Shown here one piece after another: positions 7,132 to 13,710 of a DNA stretch of 13,941 nt (the first letter of the stretch is position 1; each line of letters begins with the position of its first letter). Source of the stretch: Bacteroidota bacterium (GTDB lineage: Bacteria; Bacteroidota; Bacteroidia; Flavobacteriales_F; PHOS-HE28); NCBI GenBank assembly GCA_023430945.1, contig JAEYYE010000056.1:1-13941 (forward strand), written 5' to 3'. Made by a program: the position numbers and the translations under genes. Below the pieces are notes generated by a model, which searched no databases, had not been told where the DNA came from, and saw only the letters and a program-made list of their open reading frames with translations.

Positions 7132-7171
7132 GATCATCTGATATTCTAATTTCCCGATCATCCGATCTTCA
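7132..7171 (-). repeat. 8-bp-periodic GATC array 3 (degenerate, inverted orientation)
   Basis: Five 8-base units: GATCATCT, GATATTCT, AATTTCCC, GATCATCC, GATCTTCA. The first 28 bases match array 2 with four mismatches and lie 198 bp further on, so together they form direct repeats around structured element A. The array ends three bases before the ATG of the MmcQ/YjbR gene. Confidence 0.65.
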
Positions 7172-7174
7172 CAC

Positions 7175-7519
7175 ATGACCCTCGCCGAATTCCGTGAACA
7201 TTGCAGCCGAAAACCTGGCTTTTCCGAAGATCTGCCGTTCGATGAGAATACGCTTGCGTTCCGTGTGGGCGGAAAGATCTTCGCTTTGATGGATACCGAG
7301 GTATTCGAGAGCGTGAACCTGAAGTGCGATCCGGAACGGGCGATCGAATTGCGTGAACGGTATGAAGGCATCACCGGCGGCTACCACATGAACAAGAAGC
7401 ATTGGAACACGGTGCGCACCGATGGCAGCGTGCCGAACAACTTGCTCCTGGAGCTCGCCGATCACAGTTATGACCTGGTGCGCGCGAGTTTGCCGAAGAA
7501 GGTGCGGGAAGCCTTCTGA
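7175..7519 (+). CDS. MmcQ/YjbR family protein
   Basis: A 114-residue protein matching the MmcQ/YjbR family in length and in its most conserved blocks: a KPGFSEDLPFDENTLAFRVGG start region (residues 13-33), then GKIFALMD, VNLKCDPERAIELRERY, and GGYHMNKKHWNTVRTDGS followed by a helix ending SYDLVRASLPKKVR. The fold is a double-wing, CyaY-like one. Some members are annotated as DNA-binding, but the molecular role is not established. No signal peptide or membrane segment is present, so it is probably cytoplasmic. The gene stands alone between array 3 and the DUF2254 gene. No Shine-Dalgarno sequence is seen, and the repeat-derived leader is only three bases away from the ATG. Confidence 0.88.
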   Translation: MTLAEFREHCSRKPGFSEDLPFDENTLAFRVGGKIFALMDTEVFESVNLKCDPERAIELRERYEGITGGYHMNKKHWNTVRTDGSVPNNLLLELADHSYDLVRASLPKKVREAF

Positions 7520-7613
7520 TCGCAGCTTCGATCGGAGCATCTGCACTCATGTGGGTTTGTTCAGGACGCTTGGAGACCGATCGGGAGAGGTGGCTTCATA
7601 TCTTGACGAGCAC

Positions 7614-8918
7614 ATGGGTTTGAAATTGGCGAATTTCCTGGCCTCGCTGCGGTCGTCGCTGTGGTTCATTCCATTGCTCATGATGCTGATCGCGATCTGC
7701 GCTGCCTTCGGCATGCTTGCGCTTGATGAGCACGTGAACACCAACGACATGAAACTGAGCCTGCTTTTCTATACGGGTGGCTCTGCGAATGCGAGAGGGG
7801 TACTTTCCACCATTGCCGGTTCCATGATCACGGTTGCCGGTGTGGTCTTCTCGGTAACCGTGGTGGCGCTGTCATTGTCTTCGACCCAGTTCGGTCCTAG
7901 GCTCCTTCGCACGTTCATGAAGGATAGGGGCACACAGCTCTCGCTGGGCAGCTTCGTGGCCACCTATATCTATTGCCTCGTGGTGTTGCGCAATGTCATT
8001 TCCACCAACGATCAGGATTTCATCCCGAACCTGTCCATCGCATTGGCGATCGTGCTTACGCTGGCCAACCTGATGGTGCTGATCTATTTCATCCACAACG
8101 TCTCCATTTCGATCCAGGCCGATCATGTCATTGAGCGCGTGAACACGGAACTGGTCCACGGGATGGAAAAGCTTTTTCCCGAGGAGATCGGAACGGGTAC
8201 CGGGACCATATCCCATCAAAGGCCGAAGGAAATGCATCATGAGCACAGTACGCCGTTGAGGCATCCCGGGGCCGGCTATGTGCAGGCGCTGGATACAGAA
8301 GCACTCTGGAAGATCGCATGCGAGAACGACCTTTTGCTTGAGATACACCGGATACCCGGCGATCACCTTGTTTTCGATGAATCGGTGATGACCGTTCATT
8401 CTTCCGGAACGGTCGCAAAGCATGTGATTGACGAGTTGCTGGATGCGTACATCCTTGGTTATCAGCGTACAGCCGAGCAGGATCTCGGTGCGACCATCGA
8501 GCAATTGGTGGAGATCGCGTTGCGTGCCATTTCCCCGAGCCTGAACGATCCCTTCACCGCGATGAGCTGCATCGATCGCTTGTGTTCGGCATTCTGCCGC
8601 CTCGCAGGCCGGCAATTCCCATCTCCCTACCGCATGGACGATAATGGAAATGTGCGGATGATCACGCAGGGAACAACGACCTTCAACAGCCTGTTCGAGG
8701 TCGCGTTCTCACCGATCGCAGTGAAAGCTGCTGAAGAATATCACGTGCTCCAACACCTGATCAAGGCCATGCACAAACTTCTTACGTTCGCAAGGAATGA
8801 TGACCAACGAGCAGTGATAACGGAGCAACGTACGGAACTGGAGCGTATGGTGAAGTCTTTGGCATATGCAAAGCATCGCCCGATCTCCCGAACGGCGGAT
8901 CCTTCAGCAAAAGGATAA
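7614..8918 (+). CDS. DUF2254 family membrane protein
   Basis: A 434-residue inner-membrane protein of the DUF2254 family; the function is unknown. Predicted membrane segments are at about residues 15-36, 66-90 (the conserved core IAGSMITVAGVVFSVTVVALSLSS), 111-130 and 141-161. The core is followed by the family signature TQFGPRLLRTFMKD (91-104). A soluble C-terminal half carries the second conserved block, AISPSLNDPFTAMSCIDRL. The frame is open upstream to 7422, but that part overlaps the MmcQ/YjbR gene and its translation is Cys/Arg-rich and unlike protein. ATG 7614 is chosen because it places the first membrane helix about 15 residues from the N-terminus; GTG 7551 is the next possibility. 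Neither has a good Shine-Dalgarno sequence. Confidence 0.85.
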   Translation: MGLKLANFLASLRSSLWFIPLLMMLIAICAAFGMLALDEHVNTNDMKLSLLFYTGGSANARGVLSTIAGSMITVAGVVFSVTVVALSLSSTQFGPRLLRTFMKDRGTQLSLGSFVATYIYCLVVLRNVISTNDQDFIPNLSIALAIVLTLANLMVLIYFIHNVSISIQADHVIERVNTELVHGMEKLFPEEIGTGTGTISHQRPKEMHHEHSTPLRHPGAGYVQALDTEALWKIACENDLLLEIHRIPGDHLVFDESVMTVHSSGTVAKHVIDELLDAYILGYQRTAEQDLGATIEQLVEIALRAISPSLNDPFTAMSCIDRLCSAFCRLAGRQFPSPYRMDDNGNVRMITQGTTTFNSLFEVAFSPIAVKAAEEYHVLQHLIKAMHKLLTFARNDDQRAVITEQRTELERMVKSLAYAKHRPISRTADPSAKG

Positions 8919-9007
8919 GACCCATGGTTCCTTGCAGGCACCTTTTGAGAAGTTCGATCCTGCAGGGTCTGCAAAAGAATATGGGAGTGGAGATGTGACC
9001 GAAATGT

Positions 9008-9105
9008 GCGTGAGGGATAGCAGTGGAAAGCCCGCAGGCGGCTTTGCGCCGAGGACTTGGAACGAATAGCCCGACGGCGCTGCCTTTGAGCGCCGGCACG
9101 CCCAA
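9008..9105 (+). ncRNA. Dispersed structured element, copy B (Flavo-1-like candidate)
   Basis: This is the second copy of the element seen inverted at 6965-7094, with the same block order from GCGTGAGGGATAGCAG to GGCACGCCCAA. The variable hairpin here is CGGCGCT (9075-9081) paired with AGCGCCG (9089-9095), seven base pairs around a 7-base loop. GGCG/CGCC (within about 9037-9050) can form the first-half stem. It lies in the 253-bp gap between the DUF2254 and DUF502 genes, and no 8-bp GATC array accompanies this copy. Assignment to Flavo-1 is from memory; the structural conservation is seen directly. Confidence 0.45.
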
Positions 9106-9156
9106 GCCCGCTTTCGCCACTTTCACCATTCCAACCTCTTTCCCCCGCTTCACCTG

Positions 9157-9164
9157 TAAACTTG
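9157..9164 (+). promoter_or_regulatory. Possible -7 box before the DUF502 gene
   Basis: TAAACTTG differs by one base from TAnnTTTG and ends 7 bases before ATG 9172, so any transcript would be leaderless or nearly so. No clear -33 element is seen, which makes this weak. Confidence 0.25.
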
Positions 9165-9171
9165 CACCCAA

Positions 9172-9777
9172 ATGCACGAGCCGTTGCAAAGCGTTGGCAA
9201 ATTCCTGCTGAACTATTTCTTCCGCGGGCTGCTGCTGCTCGTGCCGATCACGATCATCGGCTGGGCGCTGTGGCAGGGGCTTGTATTCCTGGACGGGCTG
9301 ATCCCCACGGACATTCCCGGGCTCGGCCTGTTGATCCTGCTCGCCGTGGTGACGTTCGCCGGCTGGCTCGGCAGTACGCTGATGTTCCACCCGATCGTAG
9401 AGATCGGCGAGGAGCTGCTGCAGCGGATCCCGTTCCTGAAAACGATGTACGGCGCGGTGAAGGACCTGGTGGAAGCGCTCGTGGGCAACAAGCGGAAATT
9501 CACACGTCCGGTGCTGGTGCGCCTTGGCCAGGGCATGGATGTGCATCGCCTCGGTTTCATAACGCAGGATGATCTGAGCCACCTGGGGATCGGTCCCGAT
9601 CGCGTGGCTGTTTACATGCCGCATGCCTTCAACTGGAGCGGCAACCTGATGATCGTGCCGGTGAAGAACATTACGCCGTTGCACGCGCGCGCCGCGGATG
9701 TGATGAAGTTCGTGGTGAGCGGCGGCGTGAGCCAGGTGGACGAGGAGTACGTGGAGACCGAGGAGCCGCGCCCGTAG
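9172..9777 (+). CDS. DUF502 family membrane protein
   Basis: A 201-residue membrane protein of the DUF502 family, which is widespread in bacteria and includes plant LIKE-COV homologues; the function is unknown. Two membrane segments are clear, at about residues 13-36 (NYFFRGLLLLVPITIIGWAL) and 47-68 (IPGLGLLILLAVVTFAGWL). The characteristic block IPFLKTMYGAVKDLVEAL follows. A soluble beta-rich domain comes next, with PVLVRLGQGMDVHRLGFIT and VAVYMPHAFNWSGNLMIVP, which is highly typical of the family, and an acidic tail ends the protein. The EamA transporter begins 6 bases after the stop, so the two genes are probably co-transcribed. The promoter may lie just upstream of the start. Confidence 0.9.
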   Translation: MHEPLQSVGKFLLNYFFRGLLLLVPITIIGWALWQGLVFLDGLIPTDIPGLGLLILLAVVTFAGWLGSTLMFHPIVEIGEELLQRIPFLKTMYGAVKDLVEALVGNKRKFTRPVLVRLGQGMDVHRLGFITQDDLSHLGIGPDRVAVYMPHAFNWSGNLMIVPVKNITPLHARAADVMKFVVSGGVSQVDEEYVETEEPRP

Positions 9778-9783
9778 ATCGCC

Positions 9784-10695
9784 ATGCAAAGCCGCAAGAA
9801 TGCCGTGCTGCTGCTGCACTTCACGGTGTTCATCTGGGGTTTCACGGGCATTCTGGGCAAGCTGATCGAGCAGGGCACTTTCCAGCTCGTGTACACGCGC
9901 ACGGTGATCGCCATGGCCGGCCTTGCGCTGGCCGCATGGTGGATGAAGAAGGATCTTTCGCCGCGCACGCCGAACCTGAAACATTACCTGCTCACCAGCC
10001 TGATCATCACCGCGCATTGGATCACGTTCTACGGCGCGATCAAGATCAGCACGGCCACGATCGCGGCGGCTTGTTTGAGCACGAGCACGGTGTTCACGGC
10101 ACTGCTGGAACCGTTCTGGTTCAAGCGCAAGACGCGCATTTACGAAGTTGTGCTGGGCGTGATCGTTGTTGCTGCGTTGATCATGATCTTCGGACTCGAG
10201 ACTGAGCACCGGTTGGGGATCGCGGTGGCCACGGCGAGCGCGCTTTTCAGCGCCTGGTTCAATGTGATCAACGGCGTGCTGGTGAAGCGCGACAATGCCC
10301 TTCGGATCAGCTTCTATGAGATGGGTGGTGTGGTCGCGTTGATCGGGATCTACCTGCTCGCGATCGGTGAACTGCCCCCGCCGCTCTGGCAATTGCCCAC
10401 GGATGATATCATCTATCAACTGCTGCTCGGCCTTGTCTGCACATCGTTCGCGTTCGTCGCGGGCATCGTGGTGATGCGGCAACTTTCACCCTTCACCGTA
10501 ATGCTCACCGTGAACCTGGAACCGATCTACACGATCGTGATCGCGCTGATGATCTGGGGCGCGGAGGAGCAACTTCGGATCGGATCGTACCTCGGCATTG
10601 CGTTGATCCTGGCTTGTCTTTTCGTGAACGGCTGGTTGCAGCGCAGGAAAACGGCGCAGCAGGTTGTGGAGCCCGATCCGCTGGCGCATGGGTAG
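9784..10695 (+). CDS. EamA/DMT-family transporter
   Basis: A 303-residue inner-membrane transporter of the drug/metabolite transporter superfamily, with about ten membrane helices in two EamA repeats. Repeat 1 spans about residues 8-137, including FTVFIWGFTGILGKLIE at the start and TIAAACLSTSTVFTALLEPFWFKRK near its end. Repeat 2 spans about 145-285 and ends with SPFTVMLTVNLEPIYTIVIALMIWG, the conserved 'LEP' helix pair. The positively charged cytoplasmic tail LQRRKTAQQ fits normal topology. The substrate is not predictable; family members export amino acids, nucleobases or other metabolites. It starts 6 bases after the DUF502 stop, suggesting an operon. Array 4 begins five bases after its stop. 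Confidence 0.9.
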   Translation: MQSRKNAVLLLHFTVFIWGFTGILGKLIEQGTFQLVYTRTVIAMAGLALAAWWMKKDLSPRTPNLKHYLLTSLIITAHWITFYGAIKISTATIAAACLSTSTVFTALLEPFWFKRKTRIYEVVLGVIVVAALIMIFGLETEHRLGIAVATASALFSAWFNVINGVLVKRDNALRISFYEMGGVVALIGIYLLAIGELPPPLWQLPTDDIIYQLLLGLVCTSFAFVAGIVVMRQLSPFTVMLTVNLEPIYTIVIALMIWGAEEQLRIGSYLGIALILACLFVNGWLQRRKTAQQVVEPDPLAHG

Positions 10696-10699
10696 GTCC

Positions 10700-10731
10700 G
10701 ATCAGATGATCAGATAATCAGATGATCAGAT
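10700..10731 (+). repeat. 8-bp-periodic GATCAGAT array 4
   Basis: Four units: GATCAGAT, GATCAGAT, AATCAGAT, GATCAGAT. It lies 78 bp (start to start) before the ATG of the first T9SS cargo gene. An identical array lies 78 bp before the second gene. From here to the ATG region (about 85 bases) the two copies differ at only four positions. Confidence 0.85.
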
Positions 10732-10777
10732 GATGGGCTGAAGCAGCGTAAGTTGATGTTACTTCGTCTTGGTGTTG

Positions 10778-11650
10778 ATGCGAAGTTTTCTTGCCATTTG
10801 CGCGCTGTTGATCGGTTCAAGATCGCAAGCGCAACCGCCGATGCCCTTTCCGCAAGGCACTGCTGATTGGACGATCTATTATCGGGCATTCAGTGGTCCG
10901 CCAGGTGATCCTTCTGAAGGTTTAGCCACTACATATTCCATAGCTGGCGATTCTACGATCGGTGGAGTTGCTTATCGATCGCTTGCCAGTTCTGGAGGTT
11001 CGTTCAATGATCTTCTTGTTCGCGATGATGACGGCCAATGGTTCTTCATTCCGGAAGGAGAACAGACGGAGTATCTTCTTTATGATTTTACCGCCAGCGC
11101 TGGAGATACCATCACGGTGAACAATCCTTTCAGCCCGGAATTTTCGCCGTTCCAAATGCCGGTACAATTGGTCGTTGGAGCGATAACCATGGATACTACG
11201 ATCGGAAGAAGGATCTGGGATATGCGGTACGCAGAAGATCCATTCTATCAATATGGACTCTGGATCGAAGGGATCGGAAGTACAAGTGGATTGACCGGGA
11301 TCAATAGCTACCTGGATGGCGGATTCAACTTAAAATGCTTTCAGGAGAATGGTGATATGGTCTATCCATATCCAGCTTCTGTTGCGTGTGAAACTGCTCT
11401 TTCGGTGGATGAACCTTCTAAACAGAATGAAATTGCAGTCCATCCATCGCCAGCATCGAACCAAGTGAGGATCAGTTCCGATATTCCGATCGATCAGGTA
11501 ATCGTAACGGACTTGTCCGGCCGCCGATCACACGTGCCTTGGAAAGAAAATGTGCTCGATGTGAGCTCGCTTCCAGCCGGGATCTACGTGATCAAGATCA
11601 TCGATCGGGATCAACGCATGCACTCGGCGAAGCTGGTGGTGGAGCGCTGA
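10778..11650 (+). CDS. Secreted protein with T9SS type A sorting tail, copy 1
   Basis: A 290-residue exported protein. The N-terminal signal peptide, MRSFLAICALLIGSRSQA, is probably cleaved before QPPMPF. The middle (about 25-215) is beta-rich, with no domain I can name; it contains YSIAGDSTIGGVAYRSL and LLYDFTASAGDTI, patterns shared with copy 2. The last 75 residues form a type A C-terminal sorting domain: HPSPASNQV, VIVTDLSGRR, LDVSSLPAGIYVIKI and a final KLVVER. This domain directs export through the type IX system and surface attachment or release. The frame extends to TTG 10769, but ATG 10778 is used because it is conserved in the duplicate. Base composition in the middle is visibly more AT-rich than in neighbouring genes. 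The function is unknown. Confidence 0.85.
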   Translation: MRSFLAICALLIGSRSQAQPPMPFPQGTADWTIYYRAFSGPPGDPSEGLATTYSIAGDSTIGGVAYRSLASSGGSFNDLLVRDDDGQWFFIPEGEQTEYLLYDFTASAGDTITVNNPFSPEFSPFQMPVQLVVGAITMDTTIGRRIWDMRYAEDPFYQYGLWIEGIGSTSGLTGINSYLDGGFNLKCFQENGDMVYPYPASVACETALSVDEPSKQNEIAVHPSPASNQVRISSDIPIDQVIVTDLSGRRSHVPWKENVLDVSSLPAGIYVIKIIDRDQRMHSAKLVVER

Positions 11651-11667
11651 GGTGCTGATCTCGAACC

Positions 11668-11699
11668 GATCAGATGATCAGATAATCAGATGATCAGAT
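11668..11699 (+). repeat. 8-bp-periodic GATCAGAT array 5
   Basis: This is the same four units in the same order as array 4 (GATCAGAT, GATCAGAT, AATCAGAT, GATCAGAT), 968 bp downstream, again 78 bp before the ATG. It lies in the 95-bp gap between the two T9SS genes and marks the start of the second duplicated unit. Confidence 0.85.
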
Positions 11700-11745
11700 A
11701 ATGGGCTGAAGCAGCGTATGTAGATGTTACTTCGTCTTGATGTTG

Positions 11746-12609
11746 ATGCGAAACTTCCTTTTCATTTGCCTGGTTTTGTTCGGTTCGGCATTGCGAGCGC
11801 AGCCTCCGATGCCTTTCCCACAAGATGCCGAGTGGAGTGTCAATTTGGTGTCGATGGGTGAATTTTCCGCGTTCGGATCATATGGCGTCATTGGCGACAC
11901 CTTGATAGGCGGAAAGTCCTATCGTAGGATCGCATTCTGCAACATGGCCCTATTTGATCCTTCCATTGCCAATTATCATTCGGCGTTGCGGGATAGTATT
12001 GGCAGATGGTATGTGATCCCAGCTGATGCCTCGGACGAATACCTGCTATACGACTTTCGGGGTGAGATCGGTGATACAGTCACCGTGCAAAATCCCTTCC
12101 TCCAGAATGGCTTCGATGACCCGGTCCAATTGGTGGTTGTTTCGATCGATACAAATGAATTCGAAGGCCCTGAAAGGCGTACATGGCAGTTGGAGTCCTT
12201 TGTTGGCTGGGATGAATATTGGTATGAAGGGATCGGCAGCTACAATGGCTTGTTCCATCATCTGGCGTTCATCTCTGATGCGGGACACGCACTGGTGTGC
12301 TTTCACGAGAATGATTCGCTGGTTTATCAATTTCAAGGATTTTCAAATTGTGAATGGACAACTGATATCGCCAAAAATTTCGAACCTCAGTACGAACTCC
12401 ATCCATCGCCAGCATCGAATCAAGTGAAGATCGATCTCGATGTTCCGATCGAACAGGTGATCGTAACGGACTTGTCCGGCCGCCGATCGCACGTACCTTG
12501 GAAGGAAAGTGTGCTCGATGTAAGCTCGCTTCCCGCTGGTATCTACGTGATCAAGATCATCGATCGGGATCAACGCATTCACTCGGCGAAGCTGGTGGTG
12601 GAACGCTGA
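11746..12609 (+). CDS. Secreted protein with T9SS type A sorting tail, copy 2
   Basis: A 287-residue tandem paralogue of the preceding gene. The signal peptide MRNFLFICLVLFGSALRA is followed by QPPMPFPQ, as in copy 1. The middle has the same layout (YGVIGDTLIGGKSYRRI; EYLLYDFRGEIGDTVTV; DPVQLVV; YEGIGSYNGL) but is strongly diverged in residues. From HPSPASNQV to the final KLVVER the two proteins are almost identical, and the DNA there differs at only about 20 of 210 positions by eye. The sorting tail has VIVTDLSGRR and LDVSSLPAGIYVIKI. The frame extends to TTG 11737 and ATG 11740; ATG 11746 is used because it matches copy 1. The protein is predicted to be surface-bound or released; the function is unknown. 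Confidence 0.85.
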   Translation: MRNFLFICLVLFGSALRAQPPMPFPQDAEWSVNLVSMGEFSAFGSYGVIGDTLIGGKSYRRIAFCNMALFDPSIANYHSALRDSIGRWYVIPADASDEYLLYDFRGEIGDTVTVQNPFLQNGFDDPVQLVVVSIDTNEFEGPERRTWQLESFVGWDEYWYEGIGSYNGLFHHLAFISDAGHALVCFHENDSLVYQFQGFSNCEWTTDIAKNFEPQYELHPSPASNQVKIDLDVPIEQVIVTDLSGRRSHVPWKESVLDVSSLPAGIYVIKIIDRDQRIHSAKLVVER

Positions 12610-12705
12610 GACTTGACCGCGCTTTTGTTAGGCAATTGTTATCGAACAGAAGCCATAAGACAACACATACACTGATCCCCGCATTCCCGCGTTCCATTGC
12701 ATGAA

Positions 12706-13332
12706 ATGCAAAAGCTCTTCTCCCTCCTGCTGATCGTTGCGATCGGTGTTGTCGTGTTCCTTGGCACGCGCTGGTGGTATCAGCCGGAAGATCCGCCGAA
12801 AGAGGAAGTTTCCGCCACCGTGCTGCTGGAGCGCGTTCGTCCTGTGTTGAAACTGATCACCGTGGAAGGTGAATTCAGCGAACTCTACGATCACAAGGAC
12901 AGTTGGACGTACCATCGCGCAGTGGCCGGTCTCTCTCCTTTCCAGAAACGCGCGCTCTTGAAAGTGAAGGCGAAGGTGAGCGTCGGTTACGATCTCAACG
13001 GTTTCCAGCTTTCCACCGATGAAGCCATACGCACCATCCGATTGCACGCTTCACCCGATCCGCAGATCCTGAGCGTTGAGCACGACGTGGATTATTATGA
13101 CATCCAGGAAGGCCTGTTCAACGAATTCTCCGGTAGCGAACTCACCGCGATCAGCGCGAAAGCGAAGAAGAAGATCCTGGAGAAAGTGCCGCAAAGCGGA
13201 CTTTTCAATGAAGCGGAGCGCCAACGCGATCAGCTCGTTGCGGTGATCGGTGGTATCGCATCGAGCGCCGGGTGGAAATTCGAGTTCGATCCGGGAACGG
13301 GTTCACAGCTTCGATCGGAACTTCGCATGTGA
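12706..13332 (+). CDS. DUF4230 domain-containing membrane-anchored protein
   Basis: A 208-residue protein with an N-terminal membrane anchor (residues about 4-20, LFSLLLIVAIGVVVFLG) followed by a DUF4230 domain from about residue 38. Family-typical blocks are LLERVRPVLKLITVEGEFSELYD, FQKRALLKVKAKVSVGYDL, SPDPQILSVEHDVDYYDIQEGLFN, AISAKAKKKILEKV and the final GWKFEF. It is probably exposed on the outer face of the inner membrane; the molecular role is unknown. The frame can begin at TTG 12697, but ATG 12706 is preferred because it gives a standard short N-terminus before the anchor. No clear promoter is seen in the 96-bp gap upstream. A strong hairpin lies two bases after its stop. Confidence 0.88.
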   Translation: MQKLFSLLLIVAIGVVVFLGTRWWYQPEDPPKEEVSATVLLERVRPVLKLITVEGEFSELYDHKDSWTYHRAVAGLSPFQKRALLKVKAKVSVGYDLNGFQLSTDEAIRTIRLHASPDPQILSVEHDVDYYDIQEGLFNEFSGSELTAISAKAKKKILEKVPQSGLFNEAERQRDQLVAVIGGIASSAGWKFEFDPGTGSQLRSELRM

Positions 13333-13334
13333 AA

Positions 13335-13376
13335 GATCGGCCGCATTTGCGCAACGCGCGCAACGATCGGCCGATC
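13335..13376. terminator. Strong two-tier hairpin after the DUF4230 gene
   Basis: GATCGGCCG (13335-13343) pairs perfectly with CGGCCGATC (13368-13376). Inside it, TTGCGC (13347-13352) pairs with GCGCAA (13358-13363) around a 5-base loop. It begins two bases after the DUF4230 stop, so it may end or stabilise that transcript. There is no following T-tract, so a classical intrinsic terminator is not proven. The 3' arm also belongs to a 12-base palindrome. A second small hairpin, GCCGCG/CGCGGC, lies at 13406-13422. Confidence 0.4.
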
Positions 13377-13513
13377 CGCTTCAAAGAGAACGGGTTAGCT
13401 CGATAGCCGCGCCGATCGCGGCATTCGTGAACGTTCGCGCTGGAATGGAACGCCCGGCATGATCTTCCGTGAAGCAGCTCCAGATCGGTGCCAACTGGGC
13501 CGGTCGGAACAAT

Positions 13514-13699
13514 ATGGCTGAAATAAAGATCCAAAAGAAAAGTCCGGCCTGGCCCTGGGTGCTGCTCACGATCCTGCTGGTCGCTGCGTTCGTCTATTAC
13601 CTCGTCGCCACCAACAAGGTGGAAGTGGATGAAAGCGGCGTGCAGATCAACAACGATCGCACAGAACAAGTGGATCGAGACACTTCACTCACCCGATAG
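13514..13699 (+). CDS. Small single-pass membrane protein (61 aa)
   Basis: A 61-residue protein with a short charged N-terminus (MAEIKIQKKSPAWP), one membrane helix at about residues 14-32 (PWVLLTILLVAAFVYYLV) and a hydrophilic tail rich in Asp, Glu and Asn. The positive N-terminus suggests that the tail faces the periplasm. The frame runs back to 13469, but ATG 13514 removes a region with no coding look and starts just before the lysine-rich segment. The next gene, a PRC-barrel protein, begins 11 bases after the stop, so they are likely co-transcribed. I recall similar small proteins beside PRC-barrel genes in Bacteroidota, but the function is unknown. Confidence 0.65.
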   Translation: MAEIKIQKKSPAWPWVLLTILLVAAFVYYLVATNKVEVDESGVQINNDRTEQVDRDTSLTR

Positions 13700-13710
13700 A
13701 TCCCATCGCC

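Larger units (their letters stand above)
6862..7174. other. Gene-free spacer holding three GATC arrays and a structured element
   Basis: This 313-bp stretch contains no credible gene. It holds array 1 (6860-6891), array 2 (6923-6961), the dispersed structured element copy A (6965-7094, minus) and array 3 (7132-7171), leaving only short connecting sequence. No obvious promoter box for the downstream MmcQ/YjbR gene was found; its ATG follows array 3 by three bases. Confidence 0.8.

Noticed and set aside
6860..7171. CRISPR array
   Set aside because: The units are 8 bases long, contiguous and without spacers, and no cas genes are present.
7422..7613. N-terminal extension of the DUF2254 protein
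   Set aside because: It overlaps the MmcQ/YjbR gene in another frame and has an unnatural composition.
8866..9069. Open frame encoding the sequence RDSSGKPAGG, with a similar KDSSGKPAS in a minus-strand frame near 7042-7374
   Set aside because: The shared peptide comes only from translating the structured element present in both places; neither frame is otherwise protein-like.
8782..10482. A 566-codon open frame on the minus strand
   Set aside because: It lies antisense to the end of the DUF2254 gene, the whole DUF502 gene and most of the EamA gene. Its translation is His/Gln/Arg-rich with no fold-like pattern, as expected for the antisense of GC-rich coding DNA.
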